Assembly: GCF_016864575.1 (NCBI RefSeq)
Contig: NZ_CP044125.1
Coordinates: 2,216,001-2,280,000, forward strand
DNA from: Rhizobium sp. BG4
Lineage (GTDB): Bacteria; Pseudomonadota; Alphaproteobacteria; Rhizobiales; Rhizobiaceae
DNA: 64,000 nt
Direction of reading: 5' to 3'
In this document: positions 8,129 through 16,232 of the stretch, piece by piece
Numbering within the stretch: position 1 is the stretch's first letter
Layout of the letters: every line of letters starts with the position of its first letter
The notes under the pieces: model-generated
Told to the model about the DNA's origin: nothing
Seen by the model: the letters and a program-made list of their open reading frames with translations, nothing else
The model's database searches: none
Translations under genes and position numbers: made by a program

Positions 8129-8608
8129 TCTGCGAAGCCTCTTGCTCCAGTTCGGCCATCAGATCAGCGTCGGCATCACGCGCCCGAATTTCGTCCAGCT
8201 GCTTCTTGCCTATGCGCTCAGACGCGGCAGGCTTTGTTTCCTGCTTGGTCTTTGCAGGGGTGCCAAGTTCGCGCTCGACTTCCATTCGATCGTTGCGCTC
8301 CAGGAGTCTCCCGAATTCTCGCATCGCGCCGACATTGCCGCTCTCTGCCAGCTCCCAAGCTTTCTCCAGCCGCCGAGCCTCAAGCCGATCCCGCATCGAT
8401 GTGCGCTCTTTGAGCTCGGCTCTAAAATACCGCTTTATCGTCGCCTCGGATCGACCGATAGCGTTGGCTATTCGCCGGTTAGACCAGCCAAGTGCAAGCA
8501 ACAGCTTGATTTTGTTGCGGTCTTTTTCGGTTGGCTCGTAAGGAGGCCGACCGCGCTGACCTTTCCACTCGGGAATGGGGTGCCCCAGAGGTCAAAATTC
8601 TCGGTCAT
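8115..8608 (-). pseudogene. terS: Terminase small subunit, apparently frameshifted
   Basis: From an ATG at 8608 the frame reads MTENFDLWG and then loses similarity and terminates. The next frame picks up HPIPEWKGQRGRPPYEPTEK and runs to the stop at 8115 with a helix-turn-helix (LALGWSNRRIANAIGRSEATI) and a helical C-terminus. The two halves join cleanly if one G is restored in the run at 8583-8586 (a -1 shift on GGGG). No ATG exists in the second frame; a TTG at 8501 would give a 128-residue truncated product. In cos phages this protein binds DNA and recruits the large subunit. Homologue recall is from memory; a sequencing error is a real alternative. Confidence 0.65.
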
Positions 8609-8682
8609 GCCAAAAAAAATCTCCAAATGAGAGGGGCGCGGGTCTAGGGGTCGGAGGCCTTCCAGACTTTCGACCCGCCCCC

Positions 8683-8949
8683 CTAGGACTCGATCGGGGC
8701 TTCGGTCGGCACCTCGCCGACCTCGACCATGACGGGCGGGTGCATGGTGCCGAGGATGCGAAGGTGCACGGACGCGCCAGCATTAAGGCGTTCCAACTCA
8801 TCAGGTGTCGGCGTCCATGCCGTCACCATTGCGGGCGTGCCTTCACCACCAACTGTGCAGTTGATCAGCTCGTCACGCAGAGGAAGACCAAGGTAGCCTT
8901 GGCTCTTGCCAAGGATGCGGGTTGCACGTTCGATCATCGCTATCTGCAT
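8683..8949 (-). CDS. Conserved phage protein of unknown function
   Basis: An 88-residue protein starting MQIAMIERATRILGKSQGYLG, with a compact C-terminal beta part (GASVHLRILGTMHPPVMVEVGEVP). The ATG at 8949 is preceded by AGGTGG at good spacing; a GTG three codons earlier overlaps the HNH stop. It lies between the HNH nuclease and small terminase genes. The family recurs in alphaproteobacterial prophages at this place, but no function is known to me. Confidence 0.6.
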   Translation of the reverse strand: MQIAMIERATRILGKSQGYLGLPLRDELINCTVGGEGTPAMVTAWTPTPDELERLNAGASVHLRILGTMHPPVMVEVGEVPTEAPIES

Positions 8950-8951
8950 TG

Positions 8952-9335
8952 TCACCACCTAGCCTGCGCTCGTTCCTGCTTCTGCTTCTCGCTGTCGTGG
9001 TAGGCCTTGCTCACGGTCTGCAGGTTCTCGATGTCCCAGAACAATCGTTCGTCACCGTGATGCGGCTTGACGTGGTCAACGACCGGGCTGTTATCAGCCG
9101 GATGCTTGCCCATGCAGATCACGCCCGTTTGCTTGCAGGTGTAAGCATCGCGAACCAGCACCTGCTCTCGCAGCTTCTGCCAACGGCTGGTCTTGTACCA
9201 CTTGCGATGTTCGAGGTTCTGATCACGCTTGCGATGTCGGATCGCTTCAGCTTCCTGCCTGTTGGCCGGCGCTATCGGAGAGAGGCGAGACCCGAGCGTC
9301 TTCAGTCGAGGCTGCAGAGATTTCAGCTTGCCCAT
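8952..9335 (-). CDS. HNH endonuclease
   Basis: A 127-residue protein. A basic N-terminal region precedes the HNH fold: a WYKTSRWQKLREQVL helix, CKQTG (probable zinc knuckle half), VVDHVKPHHGD with the catalytic His, and IENLQTVSKAYHDSEK. In HK97-like cos phages the HNH protein works with the terminase in cos cleavage, which fits its position just upstream of both terminase genes. A short GGGAT precedes the ATG. A hairpin with a U-rich tail lies about 10 bases upstream. Confidence 0.85.
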   Translation of the reverse strand: MGKLKSLQPRLKTLGSRLSPIAPANRQEAEAIRHRKRDQNLEHRKWYKTSRWQKLREQVLVRDAYTCKQTGVICMGKHPADNSPVVDHVKPHHGDERLFWDIENLQTVSKAYHDSEKQKQERAQARW

Positions 9336-9345
9336 ATCCCTAGAT

Positions 9346-9372
9346 GCAACAAAGGCGACCGTCAGGTCGCCT
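9346..9372 (-). terminator. Putative terminator or leader hairpin upstream of the HNH/terminase operon
   Basis: A perfect 8-bp stem (AGGCGACC, loop TGAC, GGTCGCCT on the minus strand, 9353-9372) followed by TTTGTTG. It lies between the NusG-like gene and the HNH gene. The U tract is short, so termination would be weak; it may instead act in the HNH leader. Confidence 0.4.
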
Positions 9373-9503
9373 CGTCAATCATCTGGTCATAGCAGTGGCA
9401 CTTGCTCTGAATCGGTGCCTCTCGTCGTCGAGGCTGTCAGAGCGGGGTCCGGGCGCGAGAGCGAAGGTCACTAAGAACCGGATCAACCGTGGGCAATTTG
9501 TAG

Positions 9504-10163
9504 TCACAAGCGATGGATCATTGCAAGAGGGGTCAGGATCGGGGTCTTGCGCCCGAAGATGTCCAATTCCACCACAGGGCATCCCTTACCCGATCCGCCA
9601 AACGCGATGACTTCGCCCTCGAAGGAAGCGAACGGCCCCTCCTTGATGCGCACTCTGCAGCCAACCGGAAAGACGTCACCTTTGACTTCCCAATCGTAGG
9701 CACCGCTCTCGGCCATGTACTTGAAGTGTTGGACGTTTTGGTCTGACAGTCGAAGCCGTATAGGCCATCCGCCGACGACGCCACGAACGTGATCAAAGCC
9801 CGTCAATCCTTGGATCGCATGCTCCGACTGGTGGCAGCGAACGAACAGGTAACCCATGAACACAGGCTTCTCAGATGGCGGCAATTCTTTGTGGTGGCGC
9901 CGGCGTTTCGGCCCTTTGCAGATGGGCACGAACGCCTGAATTTTATTTTCAGACAGGGCCATTTCCACAGCCTGCTCGCGTCCAGGCCAGACATGAAGAA
10001 CGATCCACGGTTTATCTGAGGGGTTCTTGGCGGCGATTCGCATCCCTGCTTCCTCAACACAGCGAGCCCGATTCGCCGCTTCTCGCGCGATCTGATCGAG
10101 ACGCTCAATGCCTTTCGCCGAAACCATGCCCTCGAACGGATCACCCTTAAGCTGCATCGTCAT
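9504..10163 (-). CDS. Phage NusG-like (RfaH-type) transcription elongation / antitermination factor
   Basis: A 219-residue protein. After an N-terminal helical extension (about 1-50), residues about 52-150 form an NGN-like domain: KPWIVLHVWPGREQAVE, then ALSENKIQAFVP, then PVFMGYLFVRC, then VRGVVGG. Residues about 175-210 form a KOW-like domain (VGCRVRIKEGPFASFEGEVI). NGN domains bind RNA polymerase and increase processivity. It overlaps the replication gene end by 17 bases and precedes all packaging and structural genes, so it could promote late-operon read-through; that role is inferred. GAGGGA lies upstream of the chosen ATG. Confidence 0.75.
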   Translation of the reverse strand: MTMQLKGDPFEGMVSAKGIERLDQIAREAANRARCVEEAGMRIAAKNPSDKPWIVLHVWPGREQAVEMALSENKIQAFVPICKGPKRRRHHKELPPSEKPVFMGYLFVRCHQSEHAIQGLTGFDHVRGVVGGWPIRLRLSDQNVQHFKYMAESGAYDWEVKGDVFPVGCRVRIKEGPFASFEGEVIAFGGSGKGCPVVELDIFGRKTPILTPLAMIHRL

Positions 10164-11337
10164 TGCCTCGTTCCCTCATAATCGCATCGCTGAATTCCGC
10201 CACCGCCTGCTCTGGCTCTCCCGGCGGGAAGTAGAGCCAGTCAACGCCGCTCGCTGGAACCGGTAGCCACGGCCAACCCTGCACTTGGTGATAGGCCTTC
10301 CAGCGCAGCGCCTCCGCACTGTCCTTGTGATAGCTGACGAAGTTCTCGGATAGCTTCACGAGCCACGGCGCCACTGTGACGCCTTCGGCCATCTGCGCCC
10401 GCTGGTGCATCGTCATCACCTTCGGCCATCCATAACGAAGCCTACGTTCGCGGATAATGCCTTCCGCCACAGGGCCGCCTTTCAGCAACTCCGCCCGCTG
10501 ATAGGTGGTGGGCGCTATCGGTGGATTAGCAGCCTGTTTCATCAGCTCGGCAAGGCGCTTGGCGCTCCAAGCCCTGCTGAATGCGTTGTGAACGATGGTG
10601 CGCTCGCCTTCAGGCGTCGGGTCGGGAAAGCTGGTCCAGAACCGCTCGCGGAAATACGTGGACGGCATGGGAATATGCTTGCGGTTGCCAAAGGTCGCCC
10701 GCCAGGCAGGAAACCGGATAACTGCATGTCGGCGATCCTCAACCGAAAGTGCGAACCACTGCTTGAGCGGCCCCTTTTTGTCGGCGTCGGCGAAATTCGG
10801 CCAATCCTTAACGAGATCCCAAAAAGCAGCTTCGACCTGCTTTCGATCTTCGAACCCGGAATCTTTCTCTCTCCCTCGATCGGAGACGCGCTCTTGCGCG
10901 CTCGCAGAGAGAGATGATGGTTCTAATGGTGGTTCTATTACGGTTCGGGTGTCACCGTGACACCCGTCTCTGCCGTCGGTGTCACCCGTCTCCGTCTCAT
11001 TTGTCACCCGTCCCTCATCCTCAACGGGTGACACGCTGTCACCCCTATCAGGCTTGAAAGAGAAGAGGCGATTGAGATCGAAATCATAAGCGGTCGCGAT
11101 TCCCGGGCGGCCTGTCGCGTTTCTAACAACGACGAGAATGCCCTCGCTGACGAAGTCGGAGAGCATGCGTTGGATGGTGCGCTCCGAGAGTTCCGTCTCG
11201 GCTGCCAAGCGCGCCACGCTCGGATAGATGCCACGCCCTTCGTCGTCGGCGAAGTCGGCCAGCCTCACCGCCAAGAGCTTTCTATTGCTGCCGCCGAGGT
11301 TCATCCTGAACAGCCGGCTCATGATCATTATGCTCAT
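10147..11337 (-). CDS. Winged-helix phage replication protein
   Basis: A 396-residue protein. Residues about 10-80 form a helix-turn-helix of the replication-initiator/regulator type (RKLLAVRLADFADDEGRGIYPS, then ETELSERTIQRMLSDF). A polar linker of low complexity follows, then a C-terminal helical region with many Trp residues (PAWRATFGNRKHIPMPSTYF). Proteins of this layout in prophages usually sit where the replication initiator is expected. The ATG overlaps the methyltransferase stop (ATGA). The linker contains several near-repeats of GTGACACC-like sequence in DNA (about 10,950-11,050), which might hold an origin; this is speculative. Confidence 0.6.
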   Translation of the reverse strand: MSIMIMSRLFRMNLGGSNRKLLAVRLADFADDEGRGIYPSVARLAAETELSERTIQRMLSDFVSEGILVVVRNATGRPGIATAYDFDLNRLFSFKPDRGDSVSPVEDEGRVTNETETGDTDGRDGCHGDTRTVIEPPLEPSSLSASAQERVSDRGREKDSGFEDRKQVEAAFWDLVKDWPNFADADKKGPLKQWFALSVEDRRHAVIRFPAWRATFGNRKHIPMPSTYFRERFWTSFPDPTPEGERTIVHNAFSRAWSAKRLAELMKQAANPPIAPTTYQRAELLKGGPVAEGIIRERRLRYGWPKVMTMHQRAQMAEGVTVAPWLVKLSENFVSYHKDSAEALRWKAYHQVQGWPWLPVPASGVDWLYFPPGEPEQAVAEFSDAIMRERGNDDAA

Positions 11338-13358
11338 GCCGCCAACCTCTCGACCGTGAGGTGGCCGCAGTTGGCAAAAACAAGCGCTGTGGCGACTGGC
11401 GGCGACACGCTGTTGCCGACGCAGCTCACCTGCACCGATTTCGAGAACGGCTTCCAGACCGGCTCTCCGCCACCCTCAGGCGCCATATAGGCGCCGTCGA
11501 TCTGATAGCCGGGCGGAAAGCCCTGCGCGTTGTACAGCTCGCGCGGCGTCAGCATCCGCATGCCTATATCGACGATGACGAATGTTTCGCCGCCGATGCT
11601 GATCGTCACGAACTCCCGGTCATCCCAGAAGCCGTGCGCCCGCATGAAGGCGGCCACCTGTCGCGCCCGCTCCGCCTGGTCTTCGGTGAACGGCGGAACG
11701 TCAACGCGAGCCTCGACGTGGCCGTGCCGGTCCTTGGTGGTAATCGTGCGGCACGGCTGGTCCTCCTCGCCGCCGTCGCCGGTCCCGTAGTAGGCCTGCA
11801 GGTAGGGTGCAACGAGCATCGATTTGCCGCCGCCGTGCGCCGTCGTCGTCGCGAGCGGCTTTTCCACCTCGTGCCCGGTCGATGTGCCGAACTGGCGCGA
11901 GATGAATGCGGTCACAGGCTGCTGATGCGAGCCTGAGGCGGTGATTGTCGCCAACGGCTCCTCTGCGTCGCGGCCCGGATTGACGCCGCCGATCCTGCGG
12001 CTGTCGTTGTTGTGCTGCGCCACGAATGCGACAGCAGCTGCATGCTTCACCCCGCCAGCGACTACTGTACCCAGCGGCTTGCTGATATCGAGCGCGCGAG
12101 GCTCCTGGCCTTCGCGCTCGCCGTACCCGGTCTGGATCAGCGTCGGCACGATGACTGAGTTCTGGTCCTTCTTCGAGGCGCAGATGGTGTGGTGCGGCTC
12201 GTCTACCGGTCGGTTCGCGCCACCCTGCTGCGCATAGGTCAGCACTGGTGCGATAACACCCAGAGGCGCAGCGCCGCCCGGCCGCTTGATGAAGCTGTTC
12301 GCCGTTATGGTCGAGAGCGGATCGCGCACATCCTGTCCCGTGGCGCCGGTATTCATGCGGATGACAGATGGCGCCACCGCCGCCTTTTCGCCTCGATGAG
12401 CGCCGGTGATCGTATTGAACGGTTCCGCCACGTCCTCGCAGCGCCCGCCATGCGTCAGGTTGACGATGAAGGGTCGCTCGGCGTCGAGCACATAGCGCTT
12501 CATGCCGCGCGCCACGCGGGCCATCGTATTGTCCGCGAGCGGCCGAACCGCCTTCAGGCCGAACCGCCGCATGATCTCGTCGGACGTATCGAAGATCGAC
12601 GGGCAAGGCTGCGACCAGTCGATGATCTCAGCCGCCGTTCGCCACGGCAGCTTTCGCCCGGCGATCACGTCGCGGTCATCAGGCTTACCATGCGTCGGCT
12701 TCGGCCAGACGATTGGCTGACCGTCGAAGCGGATAATGACGAACAACCGCTTGCGGATCGTTGGCGCGCCGTAATCGCATGCCCGCAGCTCGCGATACTG
12801 AATCTTGCCGCCAAGCCGCCGGATCGCCTTGCACCATTTCCTGAAGGTCTCGCCGCGGCGTTCAGGATCTGGCATCAGGCCGCGCTCGGTGGCGATCAGC
12901 GGCCCGTAATCCTTGAACTCCTCGACATTCTCCATGATGATGACATCGACCTGTCCGCCGCTCTTCTGGATGCGCTCCACCCAGCCCGGAATGATCCAGG
13001 CGAGATCGCGGATATTGCGCTCCACCGGCTTGCCGCCCTTGGCTTTCGAGAAGTGCTTGCAGTCGGGAGAGAACCACGCCAGCCCGATATGCCGCCCTTT
13101 CAGGTAATCGAGCGGGTCGATACGGTAGACGTTTTCCGAAAGGTGCAGCGTCTCAGGATGATTGGCTGCGTGCAGCGCCAGGGCATCGGCATTGTGGTTG
13201 ATGGCGATATCCGGCGAGCGACCCAGCGCCATCTCGATCCCGGTCGATGCCCCGCCGCCGCCGGCGAAACTGTCTATGATCATCGGCGGAAGCTTGCCCC
13301 CGCGTTGCTGAAACAGGTCAGCAGTGCTCGTGCCCCCGAAGAGCGATCCCGCATACAT
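11334..13358 (-). CDS. dcm: Phage DNA (cytosine-5)-methyltransferase with repeated target-recognition region
   Basis: A 674-residue C5-methyltransferase. Motif I DSFAGGGG at residues 29-36 (SAM binding), motif IV with catalytic Cys100 in FSPDCKHFS, ENV at 143-145, and QYRELR at 187-192; the C-terminal motif is GNSVSPPVATAL. Between about 310 and 540 a short motif of the form [ED]-x-P-x-x-T-[IVT]-x-[AGT] recurs seven times. No restriction partner is adjacent, so it is probably an anti-restriction or regulatory methylase. Start 13358 is supported by AGGGG upstream; the in-frame upstream start overlaps the previous gene. Confidence 0.88.
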   Translation of the reverse strand: MYAGSLFGGTSTADLFQQRGGKLPPMIIDSFAGGGGASTGIEMALGRSPDIAINHNADALALHAANHPETLHLSENVYRIDPLDYLKGRHIGLAWFSPDCKHFSKAKGGKPVERNIRDLAWIIPGWVERIQKSGGQVDVIIMENVEEFKDYGPLIATERGLMPDPERRGETFRKWCKAIRRLGGKIQYRELRACDYGAPTIRKRLFVIIRFDGQPIVWPKPTHGKPDDRDVIAGRKLPWRTAAEIIDWSQPCPSIFDTSDEIMRRFGLKAVRPLADNTMARVARGMKRYVLDAERPFIVNLTHGGRCEDVAEPFNTITGAHRGEKAAVAPSVIRMNTGATGQDVRDPLSTITANSFIKRPGGAAPLGVIAPVLTYAQQGGANRPVDEPHHTICASKKDQNSVIVPTLIQTGYGEREGQEPRALDISKPLGTVVAGGVKHAAAVAFVAQHNNDSRRIGGVNPGRDAEEPLATITASGSHQQPVTAFISRQFGTSTGHEVEKPLATTTAHGGGKSMLVAPYLQAYYGTGDGGEEDQPCRTITTKDRHGHVEARVDVPPFTEDQAERARQVAAFMRAHGFWDDREFVTISIGGETFVIVDIGMRMLTPRELYNAQGFPPGYQIDGAYMAPEGGGEPVWKPFSKSVQVSCVGNSVSPPVATALVFANCGHLTVERLAA

Positions 13359-13360
13359 GG

Positions 13361-13651
13361 TCAATCCCCTCTGGTCGCCGCCGCGACCCGCATGTCGAGC
13401 GCGGCCATCGCCAGCGCCTTCTCGATTTCGATTGAGTAGTGGCCGTCCTCTGTTCGGACGGAGAGCGCGGCGGACAAACGAACCGCCGCGTAACTGAGGG
13501 CCGTCTCGAAGCCGATACCGGCAAGGACGAGCTTGATGTCGGAATGGCAACGCAAATACGCGTCGTCAGAGGCGCGGAGCAGCCAGATGGCAATATCTGG
13601 CCAGGACCGCAGCGCGGCGAGATGTTCGACGGTTGGGAGAAAGCCGGTCAC
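13361..13651 (-). CDS. Small phage protein between two methyltransferase genes
   Basis: A 96-residue mostly helical protein, GTG start overlapping the upstream methyltransferase stop (GTGA) and stop two bases before the Dcm start, so it is translated as part of the methylation operon. The sequence includes LRSWPDIAIWLLRASDDAYLR and an Ala/Leu-rich helix. I do not recognise a family. A role as partner or regulator of the flanking methylases is only suggested by position. Confidence 0.6.
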   Translation of the reverse strand: MTGFLPTVEHLAALRSWPDIAIWLLRASDDAYLRCHSDIKLVLAGIGFETALSYAAVRLSAALSVRTEDGHYSIEIEKALAMAALDMRVAAATRGD

Positions 13652-15180
13652 GCCACCTCGCCTTCCGCGCTGGCGGCTTCAAAACCCCACGCTTCCCAGC
13701 CGGGGCGCGGCGCCCTGCAGAACAGTTCGAGCTTCGGGATGCCGGGATAAAGTTTGTCGATCGTTTCGGCGTAGAAATCGGGCTTGGCGCTGTGCCTGCC
13801 CTTGGCTTCCCGATGCACCGTCTGCGGCTGCGTGCCGGGAAGCGGCGCCACCGGTTTGCCCTTCTTGCCGATCAGCAGCAGTTCGTGGCGGTCGCGACCC
13901 CAGTATCCGGTTCCGGCGAATTCCTTGTCCCATATCCAGTGGTGGACATAGGTGAAGCCCCAAGCCTCCATGACGCGCAGCGCGTCGGGCAGCATGGGGT
14001 TCGTCGCCCAGAGAAAGAGCACCGCATCAGCTTTGGCAGGCGATCCGATCTCGGCGAAAAGGTCGCAGATGGCCCCGGTTGGCATGGTCGGATAGTGGTT
14101 CTCTGCGCTCTTCTCGCGCCCCGTCACTTCCGAACGAACGCCAAACTGCCATGGCGGATCCGCATAAATGATCGGAAATCGCTTGGTGATCTGGCCCACC
14201 GTCGCCGCGCCATTGGTCTGCACATGCGCCATGTGCGTCAGCCGCACGCTATGGCGGACCTCCGCCAGCTTGCGCCGGTTTTCCTTCGTGGCGGCCGCCA
14301 TGCGCTTTTCTTCGTTGAGAGCGGCCTCGACATAGAGAACCTGCTTGTCCGGCGCGACCTGTTTGAGACGATCGAGGAACGCGCCGCTGTCGAGACGGGT
14401 GCCGCGCAGCCGATGCAAGGCCATATCGACGATCTTTTCGCCCCTGGCAGCATCACGCTGGATTGAACGTTCGCTCTGGCCTGTCGCCTCGGCGGTTGCT
14501 GTTGAGAACCGCCTCACAGAGGAGTCGCCAACTTGGCGACTCCTCGTGTGCTGGTTTGCGCCATGCTCCGTTTCAGGATGCTTTTCGAGATAGATTTCTT
14601 TACGGCGAGCGATGAACAAGGCTCTGTCTGCCGCCGTCAGCTCCTCGCGGCAAAGGTTTTCGTCGATCTCCCAAAGCTCGCGGTCGAGATCGTCCACCGC
14701 TTCGTGAAAGCAAAGAACCTTCGCCCATCCGAGCTGCCGCGCCGTTTCGATACGATGCAGGCCGGCAGAGAGATTGACGCGATCGTCCGTCTCTGAACCC
14801 TGAACGGAAATCGGCGTCTTCTGTCCTATCTCGCGAAACGAAGGCTTGAGCGCCTCGACCTTCGCCATATTGGCCTGACGTAACCGAGTACCGATATTGA
14901 TCGTGTCGATGTCACGCCAGATCGCGCGGCGGGAGTCTTCTGGCTCTTCGATCAGGGCCGCGACCGGAGCGGGCACCGCCTTCTGCATATGCCCGACCAG
15001 CTTCGGCGTCGGAAACCAAAGGTCTGCATCCTTTGCATCCCGCTTCAGCAGTCCCTTGATGTTGAGCTTGATGCAGGACTTTCGTTCGGCGGCATTATTG
15101 CTGCGGACCTGACCTTCACGCTCCGCGATCTGAAGCAAGGCAGCCTGACGATCCCGCGAGATGCTGATAGTGTTCGTCAT
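13648..15180 (-). CDS. ParB-like domain fused to MT-A70 adenine-N6 methyltransferase
   Basis: A 510-residue fusion. Residues about 85-210 form a ParB/Srx-like domain (AGLHRIETARQLGWAKV at about 139-155, then EIDENLCREELTAADRALFIARR). Residues about 333-500 are an MT-A70 methylase with the catalytic DPPW at 341-344, LFLWATNPMLPDALRVMEAWG and the DRHELLLIGKKGKP segment. It would methylate adenine in a specific sequence, with the ParB part possibly guiding DNA binding. Stop-start overlaps on both sides (ATGA/GTGA). No cognate nuclease is nearby. Confidence 0.85.
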   Translation of the reverse strand: MTNTISISRDRQAALLQIAEREGQVRSNNAAERKSCIKLNIKGLLKRDAKDADLWFPTPKLVGHMQKAVPAPVAALIEEPEDSRRAIWRDIDTINIGTRLRQANMAKVEALKPSFREIGQKTPISVQGSETDDRVNLSAGLHRIETARQLGWAKVLCFHEAVDDLDRELWEIDENLCREELTAADRALFIARRKEIYLEKHPETEHGANQHTRSRQVGDSSVRRFSTATAEATGQSERSIQRDAARGEKIVDMALHRLRGTRLDSGAFLDRLKQVAPDKQVLYVEAALNEEKRMAAATKENRRKLAEVRHSVRLTHMAHVQTNGAATVGQITKRFPIIYADPPWQFGVRSEVTGREKSAENHYPTMPTGAICDLFAEIGSPAKADAVLFLWATNPMLPDALRVMEAWGFTYVHHWIWDKEFAGTGYWGRDRHELLLIGKKGKPVAPLPGTQPQTVHREAKGRHSAKPDFYAETIDKLYPGIPKLELFCRAPRPGWEAWGFEAASAEGEVA

Positions 15181-15368
15181 TGCGCCGCCCTCCGCTCGAA
15201 CCGCACGAGACCGCGCAAAATGGTTTCCGGTTGGCGGCCCTTGGCGATGCGAGCGGCAAATTCTGCGGGCTCATAGATGAAATCGCTGTGCGCGATGGCG
15301 CGGCGAAGCGGCTGCGGCAGGCTGTCAAAGGCCTGCATACGCTCGACGGATTGAATGGCGGCGTTCAC
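15177..15368 (-). CDS. Small phage protein, possibly DUF6525-like
   Basis: A 63-residue protein with the pattern FDSLPQPLRRAIAHSD...EPAEFAARIAKG, which reminds me of the short alphaproteobacterial DUF6525 family (FD-x-LP-x-x-LR). GTG start overlapping the upstream stop, and an ATGA overlap with the ParB-MT-A70 gene downstream. The function is unknown and the family match is tentative. Confidence 0.55.
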   Translation of the reverse strand: MNAAIQSVERMQAFDSLPQPLRRAIAHSDFIYEPAEFAARIAKGRQPETILRGLVRFERRAAQ

Positions 15369-15835
15369 TTTGCGCCTCCGTCTTCGATCTTCGCCAGAAC
15401 CTGCTCGATCGCACGCAGGGCCTGGCGGCCTTCGGCGGCGATCTTCTTGCGTTCCAGCGCGTCGATACGGTTGTCGAGAAGGGCATCCAGAATGGCCCGA
15501 GAGACATCCATGCTCTCGGAGAGCACTCGGTGCGCGTCCATTTCCGTAAGCGGCCCACTCGCTACGCCCTCACCGTCGGGAACCAGCCGATAACCAAGTA
15601 GGCGGGCCATCGCAGAGACAATTGCCGGGCTCTTCGCCCGCCGGTCGGCTTCGACCGCAATGTCGCACGGGATGACGTTTTCCTTCAGGTCGTCATTGAA
15701 GGAGGCGTATTTCGACAACGTGGAGACGTTTACGCGCGTCAGATCAGGAAACGCGGTGACGCCGCCGCCCAACGTGTAGGACGCCTCGGTTGCGGATTTG
15801 ATCGAGCGTATCTCGACCTCAGAAATTGTGCGCAC
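15365..15835 (-). CDS. Putative phage regulatory protein (CII-like), first conserved gene after cro
   Basis: A 156-residue protein with GTG start and a strong GAGGGGGAG upstream. The N-terminal part (EASYTLGGG, then RVNVSTLSKYASFNDDLK, then VIPCDIAVEADRRAKSP) resembles the helix-turn-helix of phage CII-type regulators. The C-terminal half is a long amphipathic helix, possibly for oligomerisation. It lies downstream of cro in the leftward early operon, where CII-like genes are expected. The 184 bases between it and cro hold no ORF I can support. Confidence 0.5.
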   Translation of the reverse strand: MRTISEVEIRSIKSATEASYTLGGGVTAFPDLTRVNVSTLSKYASFNDDLKENVIPCDIAVEADRRAKSPAIVSAMARLLGYRLVPDGEGVASGPLTEMDAHRVLSESMDVSRAILDALLDNRIDALERKKIAAEGRQALRAIEQVLAKIEDGGAK

Positions 15836-16019
15836 GACTACTCCCCCTCGGAAAGCAAGGAAACAAAATCAGGAATGGATTCGGTGATGGGCGCAGGCTG
15901 GCGCCTTAGTGGTCGTTCGTCAGCAAATCACGGAGGTCCGCATGCCTGTGAATATCCACGAGTGCGTCGAGGAGAAGAGAGCCCAGCGCATCTATGTCTC
16001 AAGGCAGAGGAAGGCGAGG

Positions 16020-16226
16020 TCATTCGGCCGCCTCCGAGATGAGGATAAAATCGTTAGGACAAACCTCTCCTTTCGTCACCTCGGCGATCTTTCGCATCTG
16101 CTCTGGCCGCGGAACGCGCTCGCCGTTCATCCATTTTCTCGCCCCAGATACGGACACGGTTCCAACGATGGCCGCGAGTTCTTCGGGCGTGAGGTGATTT
16201 TCGGCCATGTAATGAGCGAGCTTCAT
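16020..16226 (-). CDS. cro: Cro-like helix-turn-helix repressor
   Basis: A 68-residue protein with a helix-turn-helix around LTPEELAAIVGTVSVSGARKWMNGERVPRPEQ. It faces the LexA-type repressor gene across two palindromic operators. No Shine-Dalgarno sequence is visible before the ATG, and the predicted start point (about 7 bases after a TAAGTT -10 box) falls on or next to the ATG, so the mRNA may be leaderless. It would shut down repressor synthesis during lytic growth, by analogy with lambda Cro. Confidence 0.75.
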   Translation of the reverse strand: MKLAHYMAENHLTPEELAAIVGTVSVSGARKWMNGERVPRPEQMRKIAEVTKGEVCPNDFILISEAAE

Positions 16227-16232
16227 TACAAA

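Noticed and set aside
9379..9582. Minus-strand ORF of 67 residues between HNH and NusG-like genes
   Set aside because: Overlaps the NusG-like 3' end in another frame, has Pro/Asp/Arg-rich non-protein-like sequence and no ribosome-binding site.
12189..13439. 416-residue ORF antisense to the cytosine methylase
   Set aside because: It is a shadow of the methylase: GC-rich codon bias opens the opposite frame, composition is Arg/Ala/Asp-rich without recognisable motifs.
15836..16019. Short ORFs between the CII-like gene and cro
   Set aside because: One 31-residue frame overlapping the cro stop is Arg/Ser/Pro-rich; another protein-like frame has no usable start codon until its last 18 codons.
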